Part shown: piece after piece, positions 33,690-45,328 of the stretch
How positions within the stretch are numbered: position 1 is the first letter of the stretch
How the letters are laid out: each line of letters starts with the position of its first letter
From: Macrostomum hystrix
Lineage: Eukaryota > Platyhelminthes > Macrostomidae
Length of the DNA: 64,000 nucleotides
Assembly (NCBI GenBank): GCA_950097015.1
Contig: CATNEN010000038.1
Coordinates: forward strand, 29,170,501-29,234,500
Direction: 5' to 3'
Notes under the pieces: model-generated
Databases searched by the model: none
What the model was told of the DNA's origin: nothing
The model's input: only the letters and a program-made list of their open reading frames with translations
Translations under genes and position numbers: made by a program

Positions 33690-36180
33690 ATCAATGGTAT
33701 CATATTCATGGTTATCGATTTAACGCTGCTAATTTCACAGTCGTTTATTTCGTCCTCTTTTAATAGAATATTTTTAATCTATCGCTTTAGCTGTCTGTCA
33801 AAAGTTGTCTACTTTTAAGAATTTATTGCTTTTTTAATTACTTTTCATATGCTTTTGGTGTATCGGCTTAAACAATACACTTTATCCGGCTTCTCATTCC
33901 ACTTGTCAATTATTAAAGAAGTAGTGGAGCTTCGTACTTTTGTCGTCTCTTCTGAGCAAACTGAGTAGAATGAATTCGACCTTGATTTGTTCTTGGATAT
34001 TTGTACGTATAAATGTTGCTGAGATGCTTTTGTTATTATAATCGAAACATATTATTGAAACAAAGTCAGTCATTGACTCTAATAACAATCAAGCGCACCT
34101 TTCGGATGTTGTCTGCTTATTTTATTAATTCTAGTCATAGTCTGTTTAAAGCATTATATGGTGCGTTTAATGTGACGTTGTATATAAAAAGCTACAAAAT
34201 ATCTGCAACATGTCCCTGCAATATCCACAGATGGGGATGCATTCCGTGCACAGTTACATTATTTGTCCCTAATTCTTTTGTGAGAGCATTTTAACCGGGA
34301 TAATGTAATGACGACGAACATTGATATATTCAAATCATGCAAGTTTTTCAAAGCCGTTTCAATAAATGAGAAACTGTCAAGATCATGCTTAAACCGATTT
34401 CCAGTTGTCAGTGGTTCACCAATGCAGGTCAACGTGATTTATACTGTTTGTGCTTTCTGGGACTTGCAAGCGTACACCTAAGGTTGATTGAAAGTCAGGA
34501 TAATAGTGAGCATATTTCTGAAGCATTTTATCAAAAATAGAGTAAAAATCGTTAAAATAATTCTAGGACTCTATTATTTTGCTAGATATCAGTTACAAAG
34601 ATATCATCGTCAGGCAATGTACGCTCTTACTGTGCCTTGGAGGTTGGCCCCTCAAGGGCGTAAATTGCACGATAAATCACCAAGCCTTATCTCCGCGGCT
34701 GCGCCCTAAAAAATAAAAGCAGTAAATGTGGCCTCGCCGCGGAATCTAGCTCGCAGACCTTGTTGCGAGAGGCAAACGCGTTTGACAGCTCTGTCACTCA
34801 CCTCTCGCAAAGACGGCAACATTTCCACTGGACAATTTTCCTTTCTAAATATGAAAGGATTCATTAGTCACATACAGTATTGCTTTGATTACTGAGTCCA
34901 GCTGCTCTTTGTATTTCATTGCTATCATACTGTACTCTGAAAGTTGCCCTCTGACAGTTCGCTTAGCAGTCATAGCTAAAACTAATTTCTAACACGCGAT
35001 CACTCCCGTCTTCATGAGGTTAAAATCGGTGTAAATTTGCGGAACTTAAAATTGCAAAATGTTTCGCTTACACTTGAAGCAAACACTAAAGCAAGTGCAT
35101 AATTTGAATTAATCTTTGCATCAATTTATATGCTTTTAGTCAATTTTTATGGAGTTCATGCTTATTTTGCTTCATGTTAATTTGCACATTAAATCCGAAA
35201 ACATTGAATTATTAAGCAATCTATATATATAATTAGCTTGAAAAAGATGGATCAAACACATTATCAGTGCAACAACTTCTTCGTTTTTCATTGCTTCTAA
35301 TTTGCTTCTAATAACCATATGCGTTTATTTTGTTTTATGTTTAAACCGCATTTACAGCGAAAAACGAAGAGCAGGCTCTGATTTTAAATTGTGCTGTTTC
35401 TAAGACACAATGCGGAAAAGTTTCAAGGAAGTCTTCCGATTAGTACTGTAACAACTTATTAGTTAAATAGTTTTAAGGCCACATAATTTGTTCAACGTTT
35501 TCTTTACGTAACTTAACTTGTACGCAAGCCTTATGTAGCAACTTCCATGCGCAATCTTTAAAAGAAACAAAAAACGAAGAGTATTAATTTCGTAAAGGCG
35601 AACCGAACCAAAAATAAAGAAAAACTATTCTTACTTACATATTACACTTAAAAAATCTTTTTTAAACAAAAATATTTTGTAGCTTTTTTATACAAGTGTA
35701 TTTAATTTCTATAAGTTTCTTTGCTTTTTGTCTTTTAAAATGCAATCATAGCTAGCTACTCACTGTAGTTATTGTATGTGATCATTTATGTAGGGACTTT
35801 TTAGCAAATTAAATATAGCTAATGTCAGGTTCTGTATATTTTTGTGTTTTATAGATCATCATTGGATTTTTTTTTATGATTATTATCTTTGCATTTTATG
35901 GTTATCTTGGATATGTATGATATGGATAACATTTATTGTATTTAAAGATGTAGCCTGTCATGCATATAAGTAATGCTGTTATATAAAGTTTAAATGCAGA
36001 TATTTATTTATTTATTTATTGTTAAAAAACTTTTTAGTAACTAACACCAAGCATTCAACAATAAATCAACGAGCGACTTTTCATTTTCATAAACAGAAAA
36101 GTTTAGTGAAAAATAAATTGCTTAAGTTTTAGTCAAGTAAGATAATGCTTTAAACTGAACAAATCAGACAGCTAGACATT
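33690..36180. other. Intergenic region between sdk and the secreted-protein gene
   Basis: AT-rich sequence with one SINE fragment (34,603-34,804) and a short TTTA run at 36,001-36,019. No exon was recognised. The small ORFs are not domain-like. Confidence 0.55.
34603..34804 (-). mobile_element. tRNA-derived SINE fragment (copy 6)
   Basis: Minus-strand 5' portion: head (GCAAACGCG ... CTCTGTCACTCACC in plus-strand reading), CTCCGCGGCTGCGCC, an inserted AAAATAAAAGCAG stretch, and body up to CGTCAGGCAATG. It lacks the 3' half, like copy 4 and truncated at nearly the same place. Confidence 0.8.
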
Positions 36181-36186
36181 TACTAG

Positions 36187-36195
36187 AGATATATA
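36187..36195 (+). promoter_or_regulatory. Possible TATA box of the secreted-protein gene
   Basis: GATATATATAC lies about 30-40 bases before the ATG at 36,226, which would leave a very short 5' UTR. The region is AT-rich, so chance is a real alternative. Confidence 0.25.
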
Positions 36196-36225
36196 TACAT
36201 TCTAAACTTTCTAGCTTGGATAAAA

Positions 36226-39200
36226 ATGTCATCGCGTGCAACAAATCTGGTGTTTCTATCAATTATGCTGATATTTCCATTGGTATCAGCTCAGACAGAA
36301 AACTCAACTCATTGTCCACTCAGAGGCGATGACCGACGCTATCTATCGGTAATGTTTGCCATCGATGAAGGTCAGAACACCCGGGTTACCATCACGGATT
36401 CCGCATTTGATTATCAGCATGGCAACTTTGAAAGGCGAATCGGTCAGTGCGTCCTGATTTTAGACAGGAATCGAGTCGAGGCTGAGCAAAAATCCAAGTG
36501 GAACCTTCTGGTGCTTTATAGAAATCAAACTGAATCTAGAGATGTGTACTTTTGCGCAAAGCTGTACTGGCAGTCGGTGAATGTTGTGCAATATAAATTG
36601 AGCGGCTTCTATACCACTTCACAGAGTGTTGCTGCATCTAACTGCATAAAATTTGAGGTCGAAAATCGAAATAGTTTTGCTATTGTCGGCTTTTCTCAGA
36701 ATTATCAACACTTTAACTGCAAAACCATATTCGAGGGCGTCTATTGGTTTAGCTATCAGTTGAAAGATTCTTCTAAAACTCCTTGCGAAGCATTGAATAA
36801 CAAAATAAAGGTAAATTTGTGATTTTTTAACGGCTCTAAAAACACAAGATAACACGGGAGACAGTCCATGAGAACACGGGAGTAAGTCCATGAGAACACG
36901 GGAGTAAGTCCATGTGAGCATGGGCGACAGTCCATGAGAACACGGGAGTAAGTCCATGAGAACACGGGAGTAAGTCCATGAGAGCATGGGTGACAGTCCA
37001 TGAGAACACGGGAGTAAGTCCATGAGAACACGGGAGTAAGTCCATGAGAGCATGGGTGACAGTCCATGACAACACGGGAGACAGTCCATGATAACACGGG
37101 AGACAGTCCATGATAACACGGGAGTAAGTCCATGAGAGCATGGGTGACTGTCCATGACAACACGGGAGACAGTCCATGAGAGCATGGGTGACAGTCCATG
37201 ACAACACGGGAGACAGTCCATGATAACACGGGAGTAAGTCCATGAGAGCATGGGTGACTGTCCATGAGAACACGGGTGACAGTCCACGAGAACACGGGAG
37301 TAAGTGAATGAGAGCATGGGTGACAGTCCATGAGAACACGGGAGACAGTCCATGCGAACACGGGAGACAGTCCATGAGAACACGGGAGACAGTCCATGAG
37401 AACACAGGAGACAGTCCATGAGAACACAGGAGACAGTCCATGAGAACACAGGAGACAGTCCATGAGAACACGGGAGACAGTCCATGAGAACACAGGAGAC
37501 AGTCCATGAGAACACAGGAGACAGTCCATGAGAACACAGGAGACAGTCCATGAGAACACAGAAGACAAATATCAGAGCCGAACATACTTTGAACTGCCGC
37601 AGGCGTGCCAACGGCCGGGCTCCCAGGAGAGGGATAATTCCATCGCGTCAATCAACTGGGGCCTGTGTCCTGGCCTAGCAGAGATGAAGGATCAAGGCGC
37701 TCAGACCTATTATTGCTACGGCATGTGGACAGATGGGGCTAACAATGTGTTTGCGGCAGTCGGCATGGACCAGGGCGATACAAAGTTTAAGTATCGATGC
37801 CTGGTGACCAGAAAGGATCAGAACGAACGCAGTATTATCTATCGGTGAGCTCGGCTTTTTTGCGTATTGTGATAAAATTTTCGTATTTAGCTTCGTATTA
37901 CTTAAAGTAGACAGAATGCACGTTTTGTTAGCTAATCTAAAAAATTTGTCCTGCTGACTTTTTTTCTGTGGCCAATTTTATAGGATGGAGAAATTATCGG
38001 AGGTAAGAAGCAGGTTTTTTCACATTTTTAACAGCATAAAAATTTTTTTGACCTAAGCGCACAAACTTTTTTAACTTTTCGTTTCGTTTATTAGCACATT
38101 TTTTCGCAAATTTAACATGAGAGAAACGAGAGACATGAGCATATTAGTACACTAAAGCACATACATAGATAGTTTGTAAGCCCTGCTGCATGACCTAACA
38201 GTTATTTTTACACTAATTAGTACTTGTATTTACTGCGTACCGTTTCACAATACTTTCTTTAACACTTTTAGTGTAGTAACGGAAAATAAGTTCTATTTTG
38301 TGTCTGTGTATTGCATGACTTGATAAACACATTTTTTCATAAAGAAACAAGCAATGGGCACTATATAAAATATATTTGTTAGTAATTTGATTGATCTATT
38401 CTAGGATATGAAGTTAGATCTATTGATAGATTGGTAGCTTGATCTATTGATAGATTGGTAGCTTGATCTATTGATAGATTGGTAGCTTGATCTATTGATA
38501 GATTGGTAGCTTGATCTATTGATAGATTGGTAGCTTGATCTATTGATAGATTGGTAGCTTGATCTATTGATAGATTGGTAGCTTGATCTATTGATAGATT
38601 GGTAGCTTGATCTATTGATAGATTGGTAGCTTGATCTATTGATTGATTGATGGCTAGATCTATTGATAGATTGGTAGCTTGATCTATTAATAGATTGGTA
38701 GCTTGATCTATTGATAGATTGGTAGCTTGGTCTATTGATAGATAAATAGCTTGATCTATTGATAGATTGGTAGCTTGATCTATTAATAGATTGGTAGCTT
38801 GATCTATTGATAGATTGGTAGCTTGGTCTATTGATAGATAAATAGCTTGATCTATTGATAGATTGGTAGCTTGATCTATTGATCTATTGATAGCTTGATC
38901 TATTGATAGATTGATGACTTGATCTATTAATAGATCGGTAGCTTGATCTATTGATAGATTGGTAGCTTGGTCTATTGATAGATAAATAGCTTGATCTATT
39001 GATAGATTGGTAGCTTGATCCTTCGATAGATTGGTAGCTTGATCCTTCGATAGATTGGTAGCTTGATCCTTCGATAGATTGGTAGCTTGGTCTATTGATC
39101 TATTGATAGATTAGTAGCTTGATCTATTGATATATTGATGACTTGATCTATTGATAGATTGGTAGCTTGATCTATTGATAGATTGATGACTTGATCTATT

Positions 39201-42139
39201 GATAGATTGGTAGCTTGGTCTATTGATAGATAAATAGCTTGATCTATTGATAGATTGGTAGCTTGATCTATTGATCTATTGATAGCTTGATCTATTGATA
39301 GATTGATGACTTGATCTATTAATAGATCGGTAGCTTGATCTATTGATAGATTGGTAGCTTGGTCTATTGATAGATAAATAGCTTGATCTATTGATAGATT
39401 GGTAGCTTGATCCTTCGATAGATTGGTAGCTTGGTCTATTGATCTATTGATAGATTAGTAGCTTGATCTATTGATATATTGATGACTTGATCTATTGATA
39501 GATTGGTAGCTTGATCTATTGATAGATTGATGACTTGATCTATTGATAGATTGGTAGCTTGGTCTATTGATAGATAAATAGCTTGATCTATTGATAGATT
39601 GGTAGCTTGATCCTTCGATAGATTGGTAGCTTGATCCTTCGATAGATTGGTAGCTTGATCCTTCGATAGATTGGTAGCTTGGTCTATTGATCTATTGATA
39701 GATTAGTAGCTTGATCTATTGATATATTGATGACTTGATCTATTGATAGATTGGTAGCTTGATTTATTAATAGATTGATGACTTGATCTATTGATAGATT
39801 GGTAGCTTGGTCTATTGATAGATAAATAGCTTGATCTATTGATAGATTGGTAGCTTGATCCTTCGATAGATTGGTAGCTTGATCCTTCGATAGATTGGTA
39901 GCTTGATCCTTCGATAGATTGGTAGCTTGGTCTATTGATCTATTGATAGATTGGTAGCTTGATCTATTGATATATTGATGAACTTGATCTATTGATAGAT
40001 TGGTAGCTTGATCTATTGATAGATTGATGACTTGATCTATTGATAGATTGGTAGCTTGATCTATTGATAGATTAGTAGCTTGATATATTGATAGATTGGT
40101 AGCTTGATATATTGATAGATTGGTAGCTTGATATATTGATAGATTGGTAGCTTGATATATTGATAGATTGGTAGCTTGATATATTGATAGATTGTTAGCT
40201 TGATATATTGATAGATTGGTAGCTAGATCTGATAGATTTTCTGTACGTTAAAACATGTTGGAAGAAGCTTAGCCTGGCACCCAATGATTGCATTTTGCAT
40301 TCCGCATCGACCGCTGCAGCTGGGGCATGACCGTGGACGCCGACTGTTCGACCCTGATGACGCCGGACACGTCGCCGATGAAGTTGATTCTGAAGCCAGC
40401 CCTAGACGACACCGACCAGCTGCCGCACCTGCGACCCGGATGTAATTTGCCCAAGAATTTCACCGGTGTGTGGTTCTACCCGGCCGATTTTCAGACAGAT
40501 GTGTACATAAACTCTACGACTATTAAAATGCGCCGACAACTGGATCAGTACCAGTGGGAGGAGGTCTACTTTGTCTGTCGACAGGTAATTTGATAAAATT
40601 CTACGATTTATGAAATTCTACGCTTTCCGATATTTTTCGATCTAAAAAATTCTATAAAATTTGAAACATTTGCTAACAAATCATAAACTCGATGTGCTTA
40701 CCCGTCCAGGCGCAGGAGTCTCGCTATCTGATGGCCGTAGTGACGGAGGGTCGCTGTGATGTGGACTACATTTGCATGCACTTTATGCCAAGGCATCACA
40801 ACATTATTAGGTTCCGAATGTCCAAGCCAATCAAGCACGAGCAAGCCAACACGGAGGGTGCTAGCTACATGAGCAACCGGTTCAGAGAGACCTGCTATTG
40901 GTCTAGCTTCACGCTCGATCAAGTTGATTGGACCTATGAGTACTTTGTGCTCAATCCGCCGGTGCCAATCAACTGTCCGATGCAGGGTCGGTTCAAGTTC
41001 AACATGGTGGGACAGGCAGCAGAGAAGTACTATACAAAAATACCCGGCGGAGTGACGATTAGGCCCAGGTAAATTACTCTCGCTTAGCTTGCACATGTTT
41101 TAACATAAGAAATTATTTTTTACACACTTTAAACTTAAGGCTGGAGTTAATGCTGGTCGTTGGAGATGAGCGGTACAGCCCTGAGTTCGATTCAGCGGCG
41201 AGGCCAGAATTATTTGGCGCGCAGCCGGGGAGAGAAGGCTTGGGGCTTGTCGTGCAATTTACGCTCTTGGGGGCAAATCTCCAAGGCACAGTGAAGTGCA
41301 CACTTCCTGACGATGAGAAAGTCAGGGCAGATGTACACACCTGTTTAAGCGTGTGCCTGCGTACAGCATCTGTGTGAGCGTGTGCTCAGGAGTCAGCGAA
41401 CTAGACAGAATTGCCTCCTCGCGGGCTGCGGGTCTAGTGTCACCAAATCATGTGTAGCCCTTCTGTAGTTATTTTTTTCTACTGCAACAGCTGGTCGTTC
41501 GAATAAAGCGTGATTCCTTGATTCGGATGTACACGCTGAGGTACCACACTTCAACACTAAGCCTGAATATGTTATTCTGTACACCCCAGGGTTCAAGTGC
41601 TCTGTCCAGATGGTCTGGGAGAGTCGGATCTGTACGCCTGTGTTGGTGAGAACAAGCAGCTCAGGCTGGACACGCAGCGCTGCATGAAGCTGGACCACAC
41701 CGGTCGCCCCATGGCTGAGTACGACGTCCCTGACAACATCCTCACCTGCGTTGGATTCTGGATGGAGGACGCTAAATCCTACCTGATCACCTACGACCCC
41801 GACGATCCCGTGGTTGGAAATTTTCGCTGCTGGATCTACAGACGAACCGGGCTGAGAACTTTTCGATTGTCAAGGTCAATGGCGTCCAAGTGCCTGCCCC
41901 AGCAGACCAGTTCCAGCGCTTTTCCAGCCGAGAGCGCCAGCCTCATGCTTGAGCTCACCGAGAATGAGCGCCTATTCGACCAGTGCCCGATGGTCTTTGA
42001 CGACGGACACAACCCGTATCAGAACTCTCTGGAGTTGAAGGTTTTTGCTGGCAGCTACAAGCTACAGTCTAGCTTCTTCTGTCTGCTGATTGGCGGTCTA
42101 GTTTCTACGGCAACCCGGCTGCGGAGTATGCTGTTTTGA
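36226..42139 (+). CDS. Secreted cysteine-rich protein, DUF7042/7043/7044-like (5 exons)
   Basis: Exons 36226-36810, 37576-37844, 40320-40584, 40710-41068, 41590-42139 join in phase through four GT-AG introns to give 675 residues. A signal peptide (LVFLSIMLIFPLVSA) starts the protein. The rest is extracellular, with many Cys and several N-X-S/T sites. It appears to be two tandem copies of one module. YYCYGMWTDG ... YRCLVTRKD in exon 2 matches LTCVGFWMEDA ... FRCWIYRRTG in exon 5, and CNLPKNFTGVWFYPA in exon 3 has the C-x(n)-G-x-W-F look of DUF7044. These families are known from arthropods and other invertebrates and have no assigned function that I know of. The C-terminal SFFCLLIGGLVSTATRL could be a GPI signal or weak anchor. 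No poly(A) signal follows closely, so a further exon (see 44,541) is possible. Confidence 0.82.
36845..37560 (+). repeat. 22-bp minisatellite filling intron 1 of the secreted-protein gene
   Basis: About 32 units of 22 bp alternating between CAGTCCATGAGAACACGGGA and a GTAAGTCC-containing version, plus GAGCATGGGTGA variants. It begins about 35 bp after the donor and ends about 15 bp before the acceptor at 37,576. The minus-strand ORFs of 270-330 codons are artefacts. The GTAAGT variants match a 5' splice-site consensus. Confidence 0.96.
38412..40235 (+). repeat. 24-bp minisatellite in intron 2 of the secreted-protein gene
   Basis: About 76 units of TTGATCTATTGATAGATTGG followed by TAGC, with variants ATAAATAGC, CCTTCGATAGA, ATTGATGAC and ATATATTG. 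Variant blocks (for example GGTCTATTGATAGATAAATAG followed by one to three CCTTCG units) recur at roughly 38.97, 39.36, 39.56 and 39.81 kb, so there is higher-order structure. Each unit has short inverted arms TCTAT/ATAGA. Confidence 0.96.
41148..41473 (+). mobile_element. tRNA-derived SINE (copy 7)
   Basis: Plus-strand copy in intron 4 of the secreted-protein gene. The head is degraded (only GAGTTCGATTCAGCGGCGAGG is clear). The body and TG-rich segment are complete, with a poor 3' end. Confidence 0.8.
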
Positions 42140-42519
42140 TTAATTTACTTAATTAATTAACCTGCTTAAAAAAACTTTTGAATTGGCTTTGCTGCCAGTC
42201 ATTCCAATTGTTGTTCTTTTTAACAATCTGCTATCACAGAAATGGTTTTGATTTAAAACTAAATGTATCGATGCTTTGTTATGCAATGTTCAAACACTTT
42301 TTTAGCCAAATTAGTACTCGTATTGTATTTTTCTGATGGTGTGATTTTCTTTCAATATTGTACATTCTGATTTTTTTCTAGACAATCAATCACTTTTCCT
42401 GCAATATGAAAATTCTGGCTTACAATTGATTTTTTATTTTTGCAGACTGAATTTTGCAGCAAACTTTTCTTGCTTCTCCTTCCACCACATTCATAAACAG
42501 CCCGCTTAACCCACCCCCC
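42140..42519. other. 3' flank of the secreted-protein gene
   Basis: AT-rich. A strong acceptor-like sequence, ATTTTTTATTTTTGCAG at about 42,428-42,444, has no convincing exon after it. No AATAAA was found. Confidence 0.4.
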
Positions 42520-43115
42520 CATTTATTTGCAGACCGCTTCACCCACCACCCCATTTCTTTGCAGACCGCTTCACCCACCACCCCATTTCTTTGCAGACCG
42601 CTTCACCCACCACCCCATTTCTTTGCAGACCGCTTCACCCACCACCCCATTTCTTTGCAGACCGCTTCACCCACCACCCCATTTCTTTGCAGACCGCTTC
42701 ACCCACCACCCAATTTCTTTGCAGACCGCTTCACCCACCACCCCATTTCTTTGCAGACCGCTTCACCCACCACCCCATTTCTTTGCAGACCGCTTCACCC
42801 ACCACCCCATTTCTTTGCAGACCGCTTCACCCACTACCCCATTTCTTTGCAGACCGCTTCACCCACCACCCCATTTCTTTGCAGACCGCTTCACCCACCA
42901 ACCCATTTCTTTATAGACCGCTTCACCCACCACCCCATTCCTTCGCAGCCCGCTTCACCCACCACCCCATTTCTTTGCAGGCCGCTTCACCCACCACCCC
43001 ATTTCTTTGCAGACCGCTTCACCCACCAACCCATTTCTTTATAGACCGCTTCACCCACCACCCCATTCCTTCGCAGCCCGCTTCACCCACCACCCCATTC
43101 CTTCGCAGCCCGCTT
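42520..43115 (+). repeat. 32-bp minisatellite with an embedded 3' splice-site consensus
   Basis: About 18 units of CCCATTTCTTTGCAGACC plus GCTTCACCCACCAC (32 bp). TTTCTTTGCAG is a textbook pyrimidine tract plus AG. Variants TTTATAG and CTTCGCAG occur toward the right end. It contains ACCCACCACCCCATTTC, shared with three neighbouring arrays. Confidence 0.96.
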
Positions 43116-43679
43116 AACTACCACCCTACTTCTCTATCACCCTTCACCCTACCACCGTGCACCCTACACCAATTTATTATTGTTCTTTTGACTACGGCTA
43201 TTAGTTCATATGTATTTAAAGCGAAACGTTTATCATGAGCTATTTTATTATGTGTTTTGATATATTTGGTGCAATTCATTTTCCCGCTTTTTGCAATCGA
43301 TTATTTTTATGAATTGTGCTTTCTTTTGATTTGCCCATTCGCTTCTTCCAAGTAAATCACTTCTGATAATCATATTTTGTCATTACTATTTACACAAAGT
43401 GCAACATTTTTACATTTTGTTAATTTTTTTGTTAGAAAAAGACAATGTGCATGAAGTGACACTTATATATTCTTTTTAAACTACTTACTTATATATAGCA
43501 ATATGCTGTTTTGCATAATTGATGTGTGAAAACAAAAACATTTAAAACAAATAGAATGCTCTGATGACGTTGGCTTTTCTTAAAATCGGCTCTTTTTTAT
43601 CGCTATTCTTTAATAGCGATAAAATTGCTACTCGAATATTATTAACCATTTTTATGGGCTGTTATGGATGTGACTAAAT
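43116..43679. other. AT-rich spacer between two arrays
   Basis: No gene recognised. It separates two arrays whose shared core is in opposite orientation. Confidence 0.5.
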
Positions 43680-44085
43680 GAGGTGGTAGATTATGAGTGT
43701 GATCAAATGGGGTGGTGGGTTATGGGTGTGAAGAAATGTGGTGGTGGGTTTTGGGTCTGAGGAAATGGGGTGGTGGGTTATGGGTGTGAAGAAATGTGGT
43801 GGTGGGTTTTGGGTCTGAGGAAATGGGGTGGTGGGTTATGGGTGTGAAGAAATGTGGTGGTGGGTTTTGGGTCAGAGGAAATGGGGTGGTGGGTTATGGG
43901 TGTGAAGAAATGTGGTGGTGGGTTTTGGGTCTGAGGAAATGGGGTGGTGGGTTATGGGTGTGAAGAAATGGGGTGGTGGGTTTTGGTGTGAAGAAATGGG
44001 GTGGTGGGTTTTGGGTGTGAAGAAATGGGGTGGTGGGTTTTGGTGTGAAGAAATGGGGTGGTGGGCTATGAGTGTGAGGGAATTG
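43680..44085 (-). repeat. 28-29 bp G-rich minisatellite (57-58 bp dimers)
   Basis: Units of GAAATGGGGTGGTGGGTTAT plus GGGTGTGAA. To about 43,950 they are arranged as dimers alternating with GAAATGTGGTGGTGGGTTTT, then as simple units. The shared core CCACCCCATTTC lies on the minus strand. Its runs of G could form quadruplexes. Confidence 0.95.
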
Positions 44086-44540
44086 GTTGTGGAATTTCTT
44101 AATCCTTCTAGGGTTCATTCAGGTATAAATGGTGAGATTTCTGAGAACGAAATATTTGCTGGAAAATTTCAGCTGGCAAAGTTCTTGCTCGATTATAAAT
44201 ATAAATACCACAACAAAGTAATTCATTTTCCCATTTTTATTTCAGATAGTTTTCGACACATTTAAAAAAATTGTTAGGTTTTCTTAGAGTAATAGCTCGT
44301 AAAATCTCGTTAAACACGAGCTAATGATTGGTGACAGTGAGTAGTCAAAAGGCTAATTTTCATGTTTTATAAGACGCTGGATTAAAACACAAAGCCGAAA
44401 CACAGATTTTAGGCTGGAAAATGGATTTCATTCGAGAATGTACAAACTATAGAATCACAAAGCTAGCTTGGTCAATATGGGCGTGAAAAAGCGAGTTTTT
44501 ATTTTGCAACAATTTTTTTGTTTCCACCTGTTCAATGCAG

Positions 44541-44727
44541 ATTATTCGATGGTTTTTCTAAATCCTCTAAACAGCAGTCCACGTCTTTGCCGCGATTAAG
44601 CTTCAAACCACCTCGGATCTTGACACGCCTCGCTGATTCTCAACGCCTGCATACTCCTGATCGAATTCGATCTCCATGGGAACCCTCTGGGCTTGATCGT
44701 AGCTTCCTGAAAGACATTGTTGAATAA
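44541..44727 (+). CDS. Candidate terminal exon (uncertain)
   Basis: A good acceptor (TTTCCACCTGTTCAATGCAG) precedes 61 codons open to TAA at 44,725, and AATAAA overlaps the stop (44,723-44,728). The peptide is basic and Ser/Pro-rich with no domain. It starts in phase 2, and I found no phase-2 donor near the end of the preceding gene, so linkage is unproven. It may be an alternative 3' exon of the secreted-protein gene or chance. Confidence 0.25.
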
Positions 44728-44860
44728 AGATTTTTTGTTCGAGTGCGCATCGAATGGCTTCGCAGGACTAGCAGACGGCGAGGAGCCCGTTTTGCTGAAT
44801 CCTGAGCACACACCTGTCATGATTTTTTTATCATTAAGCTGTGAGCACAGCTTAAGGTTA

Positions 44861-45120
44861 ACCTGAGCTCGATTCCGCGGCGAGGCCTCATTTTTTAGGG
44901 CGCAGCCACGGAGAGAAGGCTTGGGGGATTGTTGTGCAATTTACGCACCTGAGGGCCAACCTGCAAGTGACAATGACAAAGTCAGGGCAGATGTACACAT
45001 CTGTGTGCTTGTGTGCTCAGGAGTCAGCGGAATGAGCAGAATTGCCTGCTCGCTGGCTGCAGGTCTAGAGTCACCAAATAATTAGCCATTGCCTGCAACC
45101 CTCCTGCAATTATTAATATA
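44861..45120 (+). mobile_element. tRNA-derived SINE (copy 8) with flanking inverted fragments
   Basis: Plus-strand copy from the B box (CTGAGCTCGATTCCGCGGCG) to CCCTCCTGCAATTATTAATA. Short minus-strand pieces of the same family lie on each side: around 44,757-44,818 (CTGAATCCTGAGCACACACC) and 45,121-45,175 (CACTGTGTCTTTAGTGTTGG). This suggests nested or rearranged insertions. Confidence 0.75.
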
Positions 45121-45256
45121 TTTACTGTGAGCACCATCACTGTGTCTTTAGTGTTGGCCCCCAAGGGTGTATATTTCGCGAAAAGCCCTAATTCTCGCAG
45201 CATTTAGAATTTCGTGCGATCTAGGTTGTCACACCAGGGCCAACAACCAAGGAGCA

Positions 45257-45290
45257 TCACTCACTTCTAGGATCGTCGGACTGCCCCATT

Positions 45291-45328
<38 letters not shown>

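Noticed and set aside
40288-40319. Upstream extension of exon 3 in the secreted-protein gene
   Set aside because: An in-frame TGA lies at 40,285, and no acceptor between it and 40,319 fits. The AG at 40,318-40,319 gives the correct phase with exon 2.
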